64,000 nucleotides of DNA from an uncultured Saprospiraceae bacterium (lineage in GTDB: Bacteria; Bacteroidota; Bacteroidia; Chitinophagales; Saprospiraceae), in NCBI GenBank assembly GCA_937926205.1, contig CALEYL010000050.1, positions 1 through 64,000 of the forward strand, written 5' to 3'. The translations under genes and the position numbers were made by a program. Below, piece after piece: positions 1 through 8,300 of the stretch; the stretch's first letter is position 1, and every line of letters starts with the position of its first letter. The notes under the pieces were generated by a model, which was not told the DNA's origin, did no database searches, and saw only the letters and a program-made list of their open reading frames with translations.

Positions 1-21
1 AAAGAAAATCATAGTTCAATA

Positions 22-52
22 GCCTCACCCTCACAGGTGGGGCTTTTTTTTT
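22..52 (+). terminator. Rho-independent terminator of an upstream gene
   Basis: An 8-bp stem (GCCTCACC with GGTGGGGC, one G-U pair) closes a 6-base loop and is followed by nine T residues. It should end a plus-strand transcript entering from outside the window. Confidence 0.8.
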
Positions 53-204
53 GCCTCACCTTGTCCGTTTTGCTCAACGCCGTCCGCCGACCTGGAGATC
101 CAGTTTGCAAAGCTTCTGGGTACTTATGTCTTGTCCTCTCTTATGGTTGCTTTGATTCATACTTTGACCGCCCGCCCTGCGTTTCTATACAAAGCAAAAC
201 AACA

Positions 205-924
205 ATGAGCTGTAAATTACGCCTTAGCTTCGGACTGATGCTCTGCCTCGTTGGGGTTACGAACGCACAGATCGGACTCAATGCAAGCTATTTTAAAAAC
301 AAAAACGAATCCTGGTACCTTTCTTCTTCACCTGGTGAGTCCACTTCTCCAGTGATGGATAAAGGCTATGCCCTTGGCGTTAACTACTGGTTTCGTTTGA
401 AAAACTATCGCGTAGAGTTTTTACCCGAGCTGAATGTCGGCTTTGCTGACGAAACATGGAGTAGCTCAGACAAAAACACTGCGCTTACGTTCAGGCACAC
501 AACGGTTAACTTGTTTTTCAATACGCAATTCTATTTACTCAACATCAAAGGCGATTGCGACTGTCCGGTTTTTTCCAAAGAAGGTCCAACTTTTGAAAAA
601 GGGCTGTTTTTATTTCTCTCTCCCGGCCTCACTTTCCTGAATACAAAAGCAGCCCGCGAAGCAGAAACAACGGATGATCAGGCGCTTAGCTTTAGTCTTG
701 GTGGCGGTATAGGCATGGATTTCGGAGTTTCCGATTTTCTGACCATTACGCCATTGCTGGGAGTACGCTATTATCCACAGGCTAATTTTCCGGATTTGGA
801 AACCGTACAATCCTGGATTGCCCCCGAAGGTCAACTGGTGTCTGAAGAAAGCCTGTTGCAGTATTTTGCAGGTCTGCGCTTTGGTGTGCGGTTTGATTAT
901 AACAACCGGGGACGCAGGCGGTAG
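205..924 (+). CDS. Outer-membrane beta-barrel protein (hypothetical)
   Basis: A 239-residue exported protein of unknown role. The ATG at 205 is chosen over one at 37 because it starts directly on a signal peptide (MSCKLRLSFGLMLCLVGVTNA, cleaved before Q); the longer reading would place 56 unlikely residues, and the terminator tail, in front of it. The mature part has alternating hydrophobic/polar strands, glycine-rich turns and a C-terminal strand ending RFGVRFDYNN, as in small Bacteroidota porin-like or OmpA-barrel proteins. A Cys-x-Cys pair lies in a middle loop (GDCDCP). It converges with ilvA and leaves only 19 bases between the stops. No catalytic motif is seen; the specific family is not recognised. 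Confidence 0.7.
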   Translation: MSCKLRLSFGLMLCLVGVTNAQIGLNASYFKNKNESWYLSSSPGESTSPVMDKGYALGVNYWFRLKNYRVEFLPELNVGFADETWSSSDKNTALTFRHTTVNLFFNTQFYLLNIKGDCDCPVFSKEGPTFEKGLFLFLSPGLTFLNTKAAREAETTDDQALSFSLGGGIGMDFGVSDFLTITPLLGVRYYPQANFPDLETVQSWIAPEGQLVSEESLLQYFAGLRFGVRFDYNNRGRRR

Positions 925-943
925 ACCAATTGACAAGAAGTGC

Positions 944-2209
944 TCAAACCAACAATTCGAACAACATGCGGCTGTCGTTTAGCGGCTGGTAATTGATGTG
1001 AAACTCGGCCATTCGGGCCATGAAGTTTTCGTAATCTTCCCGGCTCGGTACCTGAATGCCGACTAATGCAGGGCCGGATTCCCGGTTGTGCTTTTTGGTG
1101 TATTCAAAATGGGTGATGTCGTCGTTGGGACCGAGGACATTGTTCAGGAAATCACGTAAGGCGCCTGCCCGCTGCGGAAAACGGATGATGAAGTAGTGTT
1201 TTAGCCCTTCGTAGAGCAGGGAACGCTCCCGGATTTCTTCTGTCCGTACAATATCATTGTTACTGCCGCTGAGCACGCAAACGACATTTTTACCCTTGAT
1301 TTGATCGCGATAAAAATCGAGTGCGGCAATGGTGAGCGCACCGGCTGGCTCCACAACAATGCCTTCTTCGTTGTAAAGTTGTAAAATGCTGGTACAGACC
1401 TTGCCTTCCGGCACCAGTACCATGTCGTCAATAACCTGCTGGGCGATGCGAAAAGTAATTGCACCTACACGGCGTACTGCAGCGCCGTCCACAAAGCTGT
1501 CAATTTTATCCAGCGTCACCACTTCACCGGCCTTAAGCGATTCGTACATGGCGGCTGCACCGGCAGGTTCTACGCCGATGATGCGGGTGTGCGGACTGAG
1601 TTGTTTGAAATAACTTCCCAGACCGGAAATGAGTCCGCCACCGCCAATTGCGACAAATACATAGTCAATCGGGGTTTGGCAATCTTCCATAATTTCAAGG
1701 CCAACAGTACCCTGTCCTTCAATGATGCGTTCATCATCAAAAGGGTGTACAAATGCCATTTGATGCAATTCTGCCGATTTTAAGGCTTCTGCATAGGCGT
1801 CATCGAACGTGTCGCCCGTCAGAATGACTTCCACGAAGTCTTTTCCGAAAGATTTGACTTTGCGGACTTTTTGCTGCGGGGTAACCCCAGGCATGTATAT
1901 TTTTCCCATTACCTCCATTTTCTGGCAGGCAAAGGCGACGCCCTGTGCGTGGTTTCCGGCGCTGGCGCACACCACCCCGTTTTTGAGTTGTGCCGCAGGC
2001 AGGGTTGCCATTTTGTTGTAAGCGCCCCGGATTTTGTAGGAACGCACCACCTGCAGATCTTCTCTTTTGAGGTAGAGCTGGCAACCGTATTGTTCGGAGA
2101 GGTTGTAATTGAAGGAAAGCGGCGTTGGTTCGGCTATGTTTTTTAGCCGAACCTTCGCCTTGTAGATATTTTCCACAGTTACCAATACATTCTTGGCCAT
2201 CGTCGTCAT
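944..2209 (-). CDS. ilvA: Threonine ammonia-lyase (biosynthetic threonine deaminase)
   Basis: PLP enzyme converting threonine to 2-oxobutanoate, the first step toward isoleucine. Using the ATG at 2209 the protein has 421 residues; an upstream TTG at 2248 and an ATG at 2200 are alternatives. The PLP lysine lies in SYKIRGAYNKM (Lys59), the substrate loop is SAGNHAQG (about 83-90) and the phosphate-binding glycine loop GGGG is at about 189-192. The last ~85 residues form the ACT-like regulatory domain (HYFIIRFPQRAGALRDFL), so isoleucine feedback control is likely. It is shorter than the two-ACT E. coli enzyme and matches the single-ACT form common in Bacteroidota. It lies just downstream of ilvC on the same strand, probably in one transcript; ilvB, ilvN and ilvD are not in the window. 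Confidence 0.93.
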   Translation of the reverse strand: MTTMAKNVLVTVENIYKAKVRLKNIAEPTPLSFNYNLSEQYGCQLYLKREDLQVVRSYKIRGAYNKMATLPAAQLKNGVVCASAGNHAQGVAFACQKMEVMGKIYMPGVTPQQKVRKVKSFGKDFVEVILTGDTFDDAYAEALKSAELHQMAFVHPFDDERIIEGQGTVGLEIMEDCQTPIDYVFVAIGGGGLISGLGSYFKQLSPHTRIIGVEPAGAAAMYESLKAGEVVTLDKIDSFVDGAAVRRVGAITFRIAQQVIDDMVLVPEGKVCTSILQLYNEEGIVVEPAGALTIAALDFYRDQIKGKNVVCVLSGSNNDIVRTEEIRERSLLYEGLKHYFIIRFPQRAGALRDFLNNVLGPNDDITHFEYTKKHNRESGPALVGIQVPSREDYENFMARMAEFHINYQPLNDSRMLFELLV

Positions 2210-2284
2210 AGGTGCCTGTTTATCATTTCCTGGCGCAGAAAAATCCAAGGTATTGGAAACGCTGAATGTTTATAAAAAAACGGG

Positions 2285-3346
2285 TTATTCTGCAGGAACT
2301 TCTGACCGCTCCGGACGCAGACTGCGCACCGTACGTCCTGCCTGCCACATTTCACTGTCGCGCATGGTTTTGAGCTCTACGCCAAGTTTTTCGCGGTAAT
2401 CAGCCTGGCTGTTGGCGTCTATCGACCGCTGGGCTTCGTTACCTGAGGCCACGCTGTCATAAAGCTCTTCAAAAACCGGAGCAACAGCATCGCGGAATTT
2501 GGTCCACCAGTCCAGTGCGCCGCGTTGGGCAGTTGTAGAGCAATTGGCATACATCCAGTCCATTCCATTTTCAGCTACCAATGGCATAAGGCTTTGCGTC
2601 AGCTCCTCTACGGTCTCGTTAAAAGCTTCCGACGGTGTATGTCCGCGGCGACGCAAACAATCGTACTGTGCCGCAAAAATGCCCTGAATGGCGCCCATAA
2701 GGGTACCGCGTTCGCCGGTAAGGTCGCTGTATACTTCGCGTCTGAAATCAGTTTCAAACAAGTAGCCTGAACCAATTCCGATACCCAGTGCAATCACGCG
2801 GTCGTGCGCATTGCCGGTTGCATCCTGGAAAATGGCATAGCTGGAGTTGAGGCCACGGCCCTCTACGAAAAGACGGCGGAGGCTGGTTCCGGATCCTTTC
2901 GGCGCTACCAGAATTACATCCACATCTTCAGGCGGAATGATGCCTGTGCGCTCTTTGTAGGTAATGCCAAAGCCATGGGAAAAGTACAATGCTTTTCCGG
3001 CTGTGAGAAATGGCTTTAACGTAGGCCACAAGGCAATCTGCGCCGCGTCGGAAAGCAGATACTGGATGATGGTGCCGCGTTCAGCAGCTTCTTCTATGCT
3101 GAACAGCGTTTCGCCGGGGACCCAGCCGTCTGCAACTGCTTTGTCCCATGTTTTGGAAGGAAAACGCTGTCCGATGATGACATTGAAGCCATTGTCGCGA
3201 AGATTGAGCGCCTGTCCGGGCCCCTGAACGCCATAGCCAATGATGGCGATGACTTCATTTTCGAGCACCTGCTGCGCTTTTTCTAATGGAAATTCCTCGC
3301 GGGTGACCACATTTTCTTCCACGCCGCCGAAATTCAGTTTTGCCAT
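2285..3346 (-). CDS. ilvC: Ketol-acid reductoisomerase
   Basis: NADPH- and Mg-dependent enzyme that isomerises and reduces acetolactate or acetohydroxybutyrate in valine, leucine and isoleucine synthesis. The 353-residue length fits class I. The Rossmann dinucleotide loop reads GYGVQGPGQALNLRDNG (about residues 37-53), followed by the cofactor-specificity loop GQRFPSKTWDKA; metal ligands fall in SDLTGERGTLMGA and EAFNETVEEL. The V and P substitutions in the glycine loop are, from memory, usual for Bacteroidota KARI and not a defect. The ATG at 3346 begins MAKLNFGGVEENVVTREEFP. A TAnnTTTG -7 element lies about 50 bases upstream. ilvA follows after a short gap. Confidence 0.95.
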   Translation of the reverse strand: MAKLNFGGVEENVVTREEFPLEKAQQVLENEVIAIIGYGVQGPGQALNLRDNGFNVIIGQRFPSKTWDKAVADGWVPGETLFSIEEAAERGTIIQYLLSDAAQIALWPTLKPFLTAGKALYFSHGFGITYKERTGIIPPEDVDVILVAPKGSGTSLRRLFVEGRGLNSSYAIFQDATGNAHDRVIALGIGIGSGYLFETDFRREVYSDLTGERGTLMGAIQGIFAAQYDCLRRRGHTPSEAFNETVEELTQSLMPLVAENGMDWMYANCSTTAQRGALDWWTKFRDAVAPVFEELYDSVASGNEAQRSIDANSQADYREKLGVELKTMRDSEMWQAGRTVRSLRPERSEVPAE

Positions 3347-3396
3347 GATGTTCTTATTTTGACATTAGATGTTTAGACTCAAAAAGACTGGAAAGA

Positions 3397-3404
3397 CAAA
3401 ATTA
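3397..3404 (-). promoter_or_regulatory. -7 promoter element for ilvC
   Basis: On the minus strand the bases read TAATTTTG, an exact match to the Bacteroidota -7 consensus TAnnTTTG, about 50 bases upstream of the ilvC start codon. No clear -33 TTTG was found at the expected distance. Confidence 0.45.
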
Positions 3405-3572
3405 GGCAAATCAACGAGGGTAATGCGGCCTCGGGCGCTTTTGAGAGCAGCATAATTGTGGGAAAAGACGATACCGCCCGACCCTTTAGAGGATGTGATA
3501 TTTTTTTTAAATACTGATTATCAGTGTTTTAATTTATTTTAAATAAAAGGCTTTATACGATTTCCGGCGGCC

Positions 3573-4931
3573 TCAAAACTTTGGCAGTTTCCAACCGTTT
3601 TGGTAGTGTGCTTTGGTCAGAGCGTTGGCTTCAGGGTCGTTTTTGAATGCGCTTTCCTTCGCATCCCAATAAACTTTTCTACCCGTTTTGAAGGCAACAT
3701 TGCCCATGTGGGCATTGATGGCCGCCACAGCCCCTGTTTCGATGCCGCATTTCAAAATAGAAGCATCATTTGCCTGCATGGCTGCAACAAAGTTTTTGCC
3801 GTGTTCTGCGAGGTAGTTTGCACCGCTGCTTCTGCGCTGGTCAGGCAGGTCTTCAATTTCATAAAGCAAGATGCCTTCGTTGTTTCGTTTGGTTTCAGGA
3901 ATGATTTCCCAGCCTTCGCGGTTTACCACCAGCGTGCCGTAATTGCCGATAAAAGCGATGCCTTCCGTTTTTCCATAAGGGCCATTGTCGATGCCGGTTG
4001 CGTGTTCCCAAAGCAGGTTGAAATGATCGTATTCAAAAACCGTTTGAAGGGTATCAGGCGTTTCGGAGGCATCGTCGGGGTAGGCCAGTTTTCCTCCGGA
4101 AGCCATCACGGATTTTGGGGCGCTTGCCCCCATAAAATACAAGGCAATGTCCAGCTCGTGTACACCCCAATCCGTCATTAAACCACCGGCATAATCCCAA
4201 AACCAGCGAAAATTGAAGTGAAAGCGATTGGGGTTGAAGGGACGCTTTGGCGCAGGACCAAGCCACATGTCATAATCAACCCCGGCGGGCGGTGCACTAT
4301 CCGGCTTTACGGAAACGGGCTCCATCCAGCCCTGGTAGGCCCAGCACTTTACCAAACGGATATTTCCGAGCTTTCCGGTTTTTAGGTAGTTGTAAGCTTG
4401 TTGGTAATGCGAACCGCTGCGTTGCCATTGGCCGATTTGGACCATTTTGCCGTAACGTTTTGCAGCAGCGAGCATAACGTAGCATTCTTCTATGGAATTG
4501 GCGAGTGGTTTTTCACAATAAACGTGCTTGCCGGCAGAAAGGGCATCGCAAAAACAGAGGCAATGCCAGTGGTCCGGGGTGGCGATGACGACCGCGTCAA
4601 TTTCCTTCATTTCCAGCAGTTTGCGGTAGTCTTTGAACAATTTAGGACGGTTCCCGCGCATTTTTTCCACATTTGCCGCTCGCTCGTCCAATACGCTTTG
4701 ATCCACATCTGCCAACGCAATGCAGTTGACCTCAGGCACATTTGCGAGCAGGGCGCTCATGTTTGACCAGCCCATGCCTTTACAGCCAATCAGGCCAACA
4801 TTGATTTTATCATAAGCAGCAACGTGCCGCCTGATTTGAGCCAGAGCGTCAAGAGGGAGTGAAGCGGCGATGCTGGCGCCAATTACAGCAGTGGAAGTTT
4901 GGCGGATGAATTTGCGACGGGAAGCAGCCAT
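3573..4931 (-). CDS. Tat-exported Gfo/Idh/MocA family oxidoreductase
   Basis: NAD(P)-dependent oxidoreductase acting on sugars or related polyols; substrate unknown. The ATG at 4931 gives 452 residues and starts directly on a twin-arginine signal (MAASRRKFIRQTSTAVIGAS, cleaved near ALAQ); a GTG at 4967 would add 12 residues. An N-terminal Rossmann fold (INVGLIGCKGMG, ALADVD) is followed by the family motif EKP at about 140-142 and a C-terminal substrate domain (WDYAGGLMTDWGVHELDIALYF holds the active-site His/Asp region). Periplasmic members of this type are common in Bacteroidota and usually serve carbohydrate catabolism. It is monocistronic as far as can be seen. Confidence 0.85.
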   Translation of the reverse strand: MAASRRKFIRQTSTAVIGASIAASLPLDALAQIRRHVAAYDKINVGLIGCKGMGWSNMSALLANVPEVNCIALADVDQSVLDERAANVEKMRGNRPKLFKDYRKLLEMKEIDAVVIATPDHWHCLCFCDALSAGKHVYCEKPLANSIEECYVMLAAAKRYGKMVQIGQWQRSGSHYQQAYNYLKTGKLGNIRLVKCWAYQGWMEPVSVKPDSAPPAGVDYDMWLGPAPKRPFNPNRFHFNFRWFWDYAGGLMTDWGVHELDIALYFMGASAPKSVMASGGKLAYPDDASETPDTLQTVFEYDHFNLLWEHATGIDNGPYGKTEGIAFIGNYGTLVVNREGWEIIPETKRNNEGILLYEIEDLPDQRRSSGANYLAEHGKNFVAAMQANDASILKCGIETGAVAAINAHMGNVAFKTGRKVYWDAKESAFKNDPEANALTKAHYQNGWKLPKF

Positions 4932-5181
4932 AAGTGTTGGTTTTACATTTTTTTTAGATATCGACACCTGTTAATAAACAGATATCTGCTTATTGGTAAA
5001 TCAACAAGTTGAAGTTTTATGATTGGTTGTAAAAATAGAATATTTTTCTACAAAACCAGGATTCAGGCAAATAAGATAAATTATCCTGGATTCCGCCATT
5101 TTGGTGAAGTGCGCCGGAACATGGAAGTATTACAAAGGTCGTTGTTTCGGTGAACTGTAACTGCAATGTTTCAGTATATCG
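4932..5181. other. Noncoding gap upstream of the oxidoreductase
   Basis: No convincing gene. Just upstream of the oxidoreductase start lie two nested inverted repeats: AGATATC at 4957-4963 with GATATCT at 4980-4986, and CTGTT with AACAG between them, a possible operator. The rest shows no recognisable structure. Confidence 0.4.
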
Positions 5182-5224
5182 TAAAAATGACATGAGACAT
5201 CCGAAATATTCCGGATGTCTCATG
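5182..5224 (-). terminator. Terminator hairpin downstream of the type A T9SS protein
   Basis: A perfect 13-bp stem (CATGAGACATCCG at 5191-5203 with its complement at 5212-5224) is followed on the minus strand by TCATTTTTAC. Its lower stem and tail resemble the hairpin at 47806-47847 behind the first giant protein. Confidence 0.65.
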
Positions 5225-5267
5225 CGCTATTTATAACAATTGATGAGCTGCTTTTGCTTAGAGCTCA

Positions 5268-5298
5268 TTCGGGAATCACTGATTGAGCGATTCCCGAA
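5268..5298. repeat. Inverted repeat behind the stop codon
   Basis: A perfect 10-bp stem (TTCGGGAATC with GATTCCCGAA) with an 11-base loop sits 8 bases past the stop of the large T9SS gene. It lacks a T tract and may stabilise the 3' end of the transcript. Confidence 0.5.
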
Positions 5299-5305
5299 CA
5301 AGCTA

Positions 5306-8300
5306 TTATCTGCTCAGGATAATCTTCTGTACCTGAGGCAGGTAGCCTTCTGCCTGAATTTGCAGCCAGTAAATGCCTGAAGCGAATTCACTCAGGTCGA
5401 AAAATTCCGTTTCCAGAGCTTCATCCACTTTTTTGTTCAGAACAACAGCTCCAAAACTATTGGTCACTTTAATGGAAACGGGCAAGCCACTAAAATCATG
5501 GAGCTCAACCTGGAACCTGCCACTGCCCGGATTGGGATAAACCTTTACCGCTTCGGGCGTGATAGCCATTTGTATGCCCTGAACAGGAGCAGCAACCAAA
5601 GAAGAGATACTGCCCGTTACCATCACCTGGTCGAAAACAGCATTGGTCGTCGTGGCGCCGTTGATGCTTTCTGCAAACATACCTATGTAAATGCAGGCCG
5701 GCATGGCAATGGTTACATTACTTGGCGTTCCCCAGGTCATCCCGTTGGTTGAAGTATACAGGCTGAAATTATTGCCCGTACGGACAATGCGAAGCCAGGT
5801 ATGCAGGTTGGAAAATGGTACGGGCGTCAGGGAAGAAGCGCCACCTGCAACAGTCCTGATGTCCCGGAAAACACCCGAAGTTGACTGTTTTTTGAGGGAA
5901 GCTTTGCGTGAACCGGTTGTAAGGTCTTCGCGCATGATGATGCCTGCCCAACCACCTGTAGGGTCAATGCTGCTAACATGCACAGTAATGGAGCCGTCGC
6001 CACACAAGGTGCGATAAATAAGCTGTTGGTTATCGACAGAAGAACTGGAGGTTCCAGTAGCGCCTATATTAAATACAGGCGTACTTCCTGCGCCGCCTCC
6101 ACCACTACAGCCACTGCTGGTACTTCCGCCTGCACTGCCAACTCCATTGGCACTCCATGCTCCTGAAATGGCCTCATTTTCGTCCGTTTCAGTATTGCAG
6201 TTGTTGTCTTTTCCATCACACAATTCAGGCGCACCCGGGTATATGGTATTGTCATTGTCGTCACAATCGCCTGATGTTGCGGTAAGGGCCGTGGCCAGTT
6301 TGTATCCCATCGGCTGCAGACATTGGGTCAGCGTTGTTCCGTTTGAATAGTTGTCGTTGTCCGTATCCTTGTACCACACCGTTGAAGGGTTTAGTACAGG
6401 GTTGCTGTCATCACAGTCGCCGCTGATGGCGGTGAGTTCGGCTGCTACTTTGTAGCCCATCGGCCGCAGACATTGGGTCAGCGATGTCCCATTGGAATAA
6501 CCATCGTTGTCGGTGTCTTTGTACCAGATCTGGCCAGGTTTTTCGAGGGCGTCGTTGTCGTTGCAATCGGTGTTGTTGGCCACATAACCGCCCGGAGCAC
6601 TACAAGCCATTTGGGTGACAGATGGATTGCCAAAGCCATCCATATCCATATCGCGGTAGAAGGTTAATAGTACGCCTTCATCGATCATGCTGTTGCAGTT
6701 GTTGTCAATGCCGTCGCAGACTTCGGCTACGCCCGGTTTAATGGCAGCATTGTTGTCATTGCAATCGCCGGTGGTGCTGGTCAATTCTGACGCTGCTTTG
6801 TAACCGGTGGGGCGCAGACACTGGTTGAGGGTAGCCGCACCAGTTTCGGCGTAGCCATCGCCGTCGACATCTTTGTACCAAACCTGCCCTGGTTTTTCGA
6901 GGGCGCTGTTGTCGTTGCAGTCGGTGTTGTTGGTCACATAGCCCGTTGGCTGGCTGCATGCCATTTGGGTGACAGATGGATTGCCAAAGCCGTCCATGTC
7001 CATGTCGCGGTAGTAGGTCGTTTGCACGCCTTCATCAATCATGCTGTTGCAGTTGTTGTCAATGCCGTCGCAGACTTCGGCTACGCCCGGTTTAATGGCA
7101 GCATTGTTGTCATTGCAATCGCCGGTGGTGCTGGTCAATTCTGACGCTGCTTTGTAACCGGTGGGGCGCAAACACTGGGTGATGGTGGCAGCGCTGGTTT
7201 CGGCATAGCCATCGCCGTCGGTATCTTTGTACCAAACCTGCCCTGGTTTTTCGAGGGCGTTGTTGTCGTTGCAATCGGTGTTGTTGGTCACATAGCCTGT
7301 TGGCTGGCTGCAAGCCATTTGGGTGACTGCTGGGTTGCCAGAGCCATCCATATCCATATCGCGGTAGTAGGTCGTTAGCACGCCTTCATCGGTCATGCTG
7401 TTGCAGTTGTTGTCGATGCCGTCGCAGACTTCAGTGGCGCCGGGGTTGATGGCAGCATTGCTGTCGTTGCAGTCGCCGGTTGTGCTGGTCAATTCTGAAG
7501 CTGCTTTGTAGCCGGATGGTCGCAGACACTGGGTGATGGTGGCTGCGCCGGTTTGAGCGTAGTTGTCGCCGTCGGTGTCTTTGTACCAAACCTGCCCTGG
7601 TTTTTCCAGCGCGCTGTTGTCGTTGCAATCGGTGTTGTTGGCCACATAGCCTGTTGGCTGGCTGCAGGCCATTTGGGTGACAGATGGATTGCCAAAGCCA
7701 TCCATGTCCATATCGCGGTAGTAGGTCGTTAGCACGCCTTCATCGATCATGCTGTTGCAGTTGTTGTCAATACCGTCGCAGACTTCTGTGGCGCCGGGCT
7801 TGATGGCAGCGTTGTTGTCGTTGCAATCGCCAATAGTCGAGATGAGTTCGGCCGCTGCAATGTAACCCACAGGGCGCAGACACTGCGTAATCGTGGCAGT
7901 GCCCGTTTCGGCGTAGCCGTCATTGTCAACGTCCTTATACCACACCTGGCCCGGTTGTTCCAGCAAATTGTTGTCGTTGCAATCGGTATTATTGGCCACA
8001 TAGCCAGAAGGAGTGCCCGAGCAGCTTGTTGTTGTGTTGGACGGGTTTCCAAATCCGTCGCCATCCATGTCGCGGTAGTAAGTGGTAGCTGCTGAAAATG
8101 CAGCAGCAATGGTTTGATTCGAGGTGACGTTACTGAAAGTATACGTGGAAATGGCGCCCTGATTGACGCCGTTTACGGTTACGCTTTGAATACAAAATCC
8201 GCTGTTGGGTGTAATGGTAAAGGCCTGGCTGCCCCCGCTGGCGACACTCACTGCACCTGAAGGAGAAATACTTCCCCCGGTTCCGGCACTGGCATTAATG

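Noticed and set aside
2285..3346. Non-canonical dinucleotide loop in IlvC (GYGVQGPGQ in place of GYGSQGHAH).
   Set aside because: From memory this variant is normal for Bacteroidota ketol-acid reductoisomerases, so it is not a sign of changed function.
6250..8110. Regularly spaced repeats that could suggest a CRISPR array.
   Set aside because: The period is 354 bases, it is an exact multiple of three inside an open coding frame, and the units translate into conserved metal-binding motifs.
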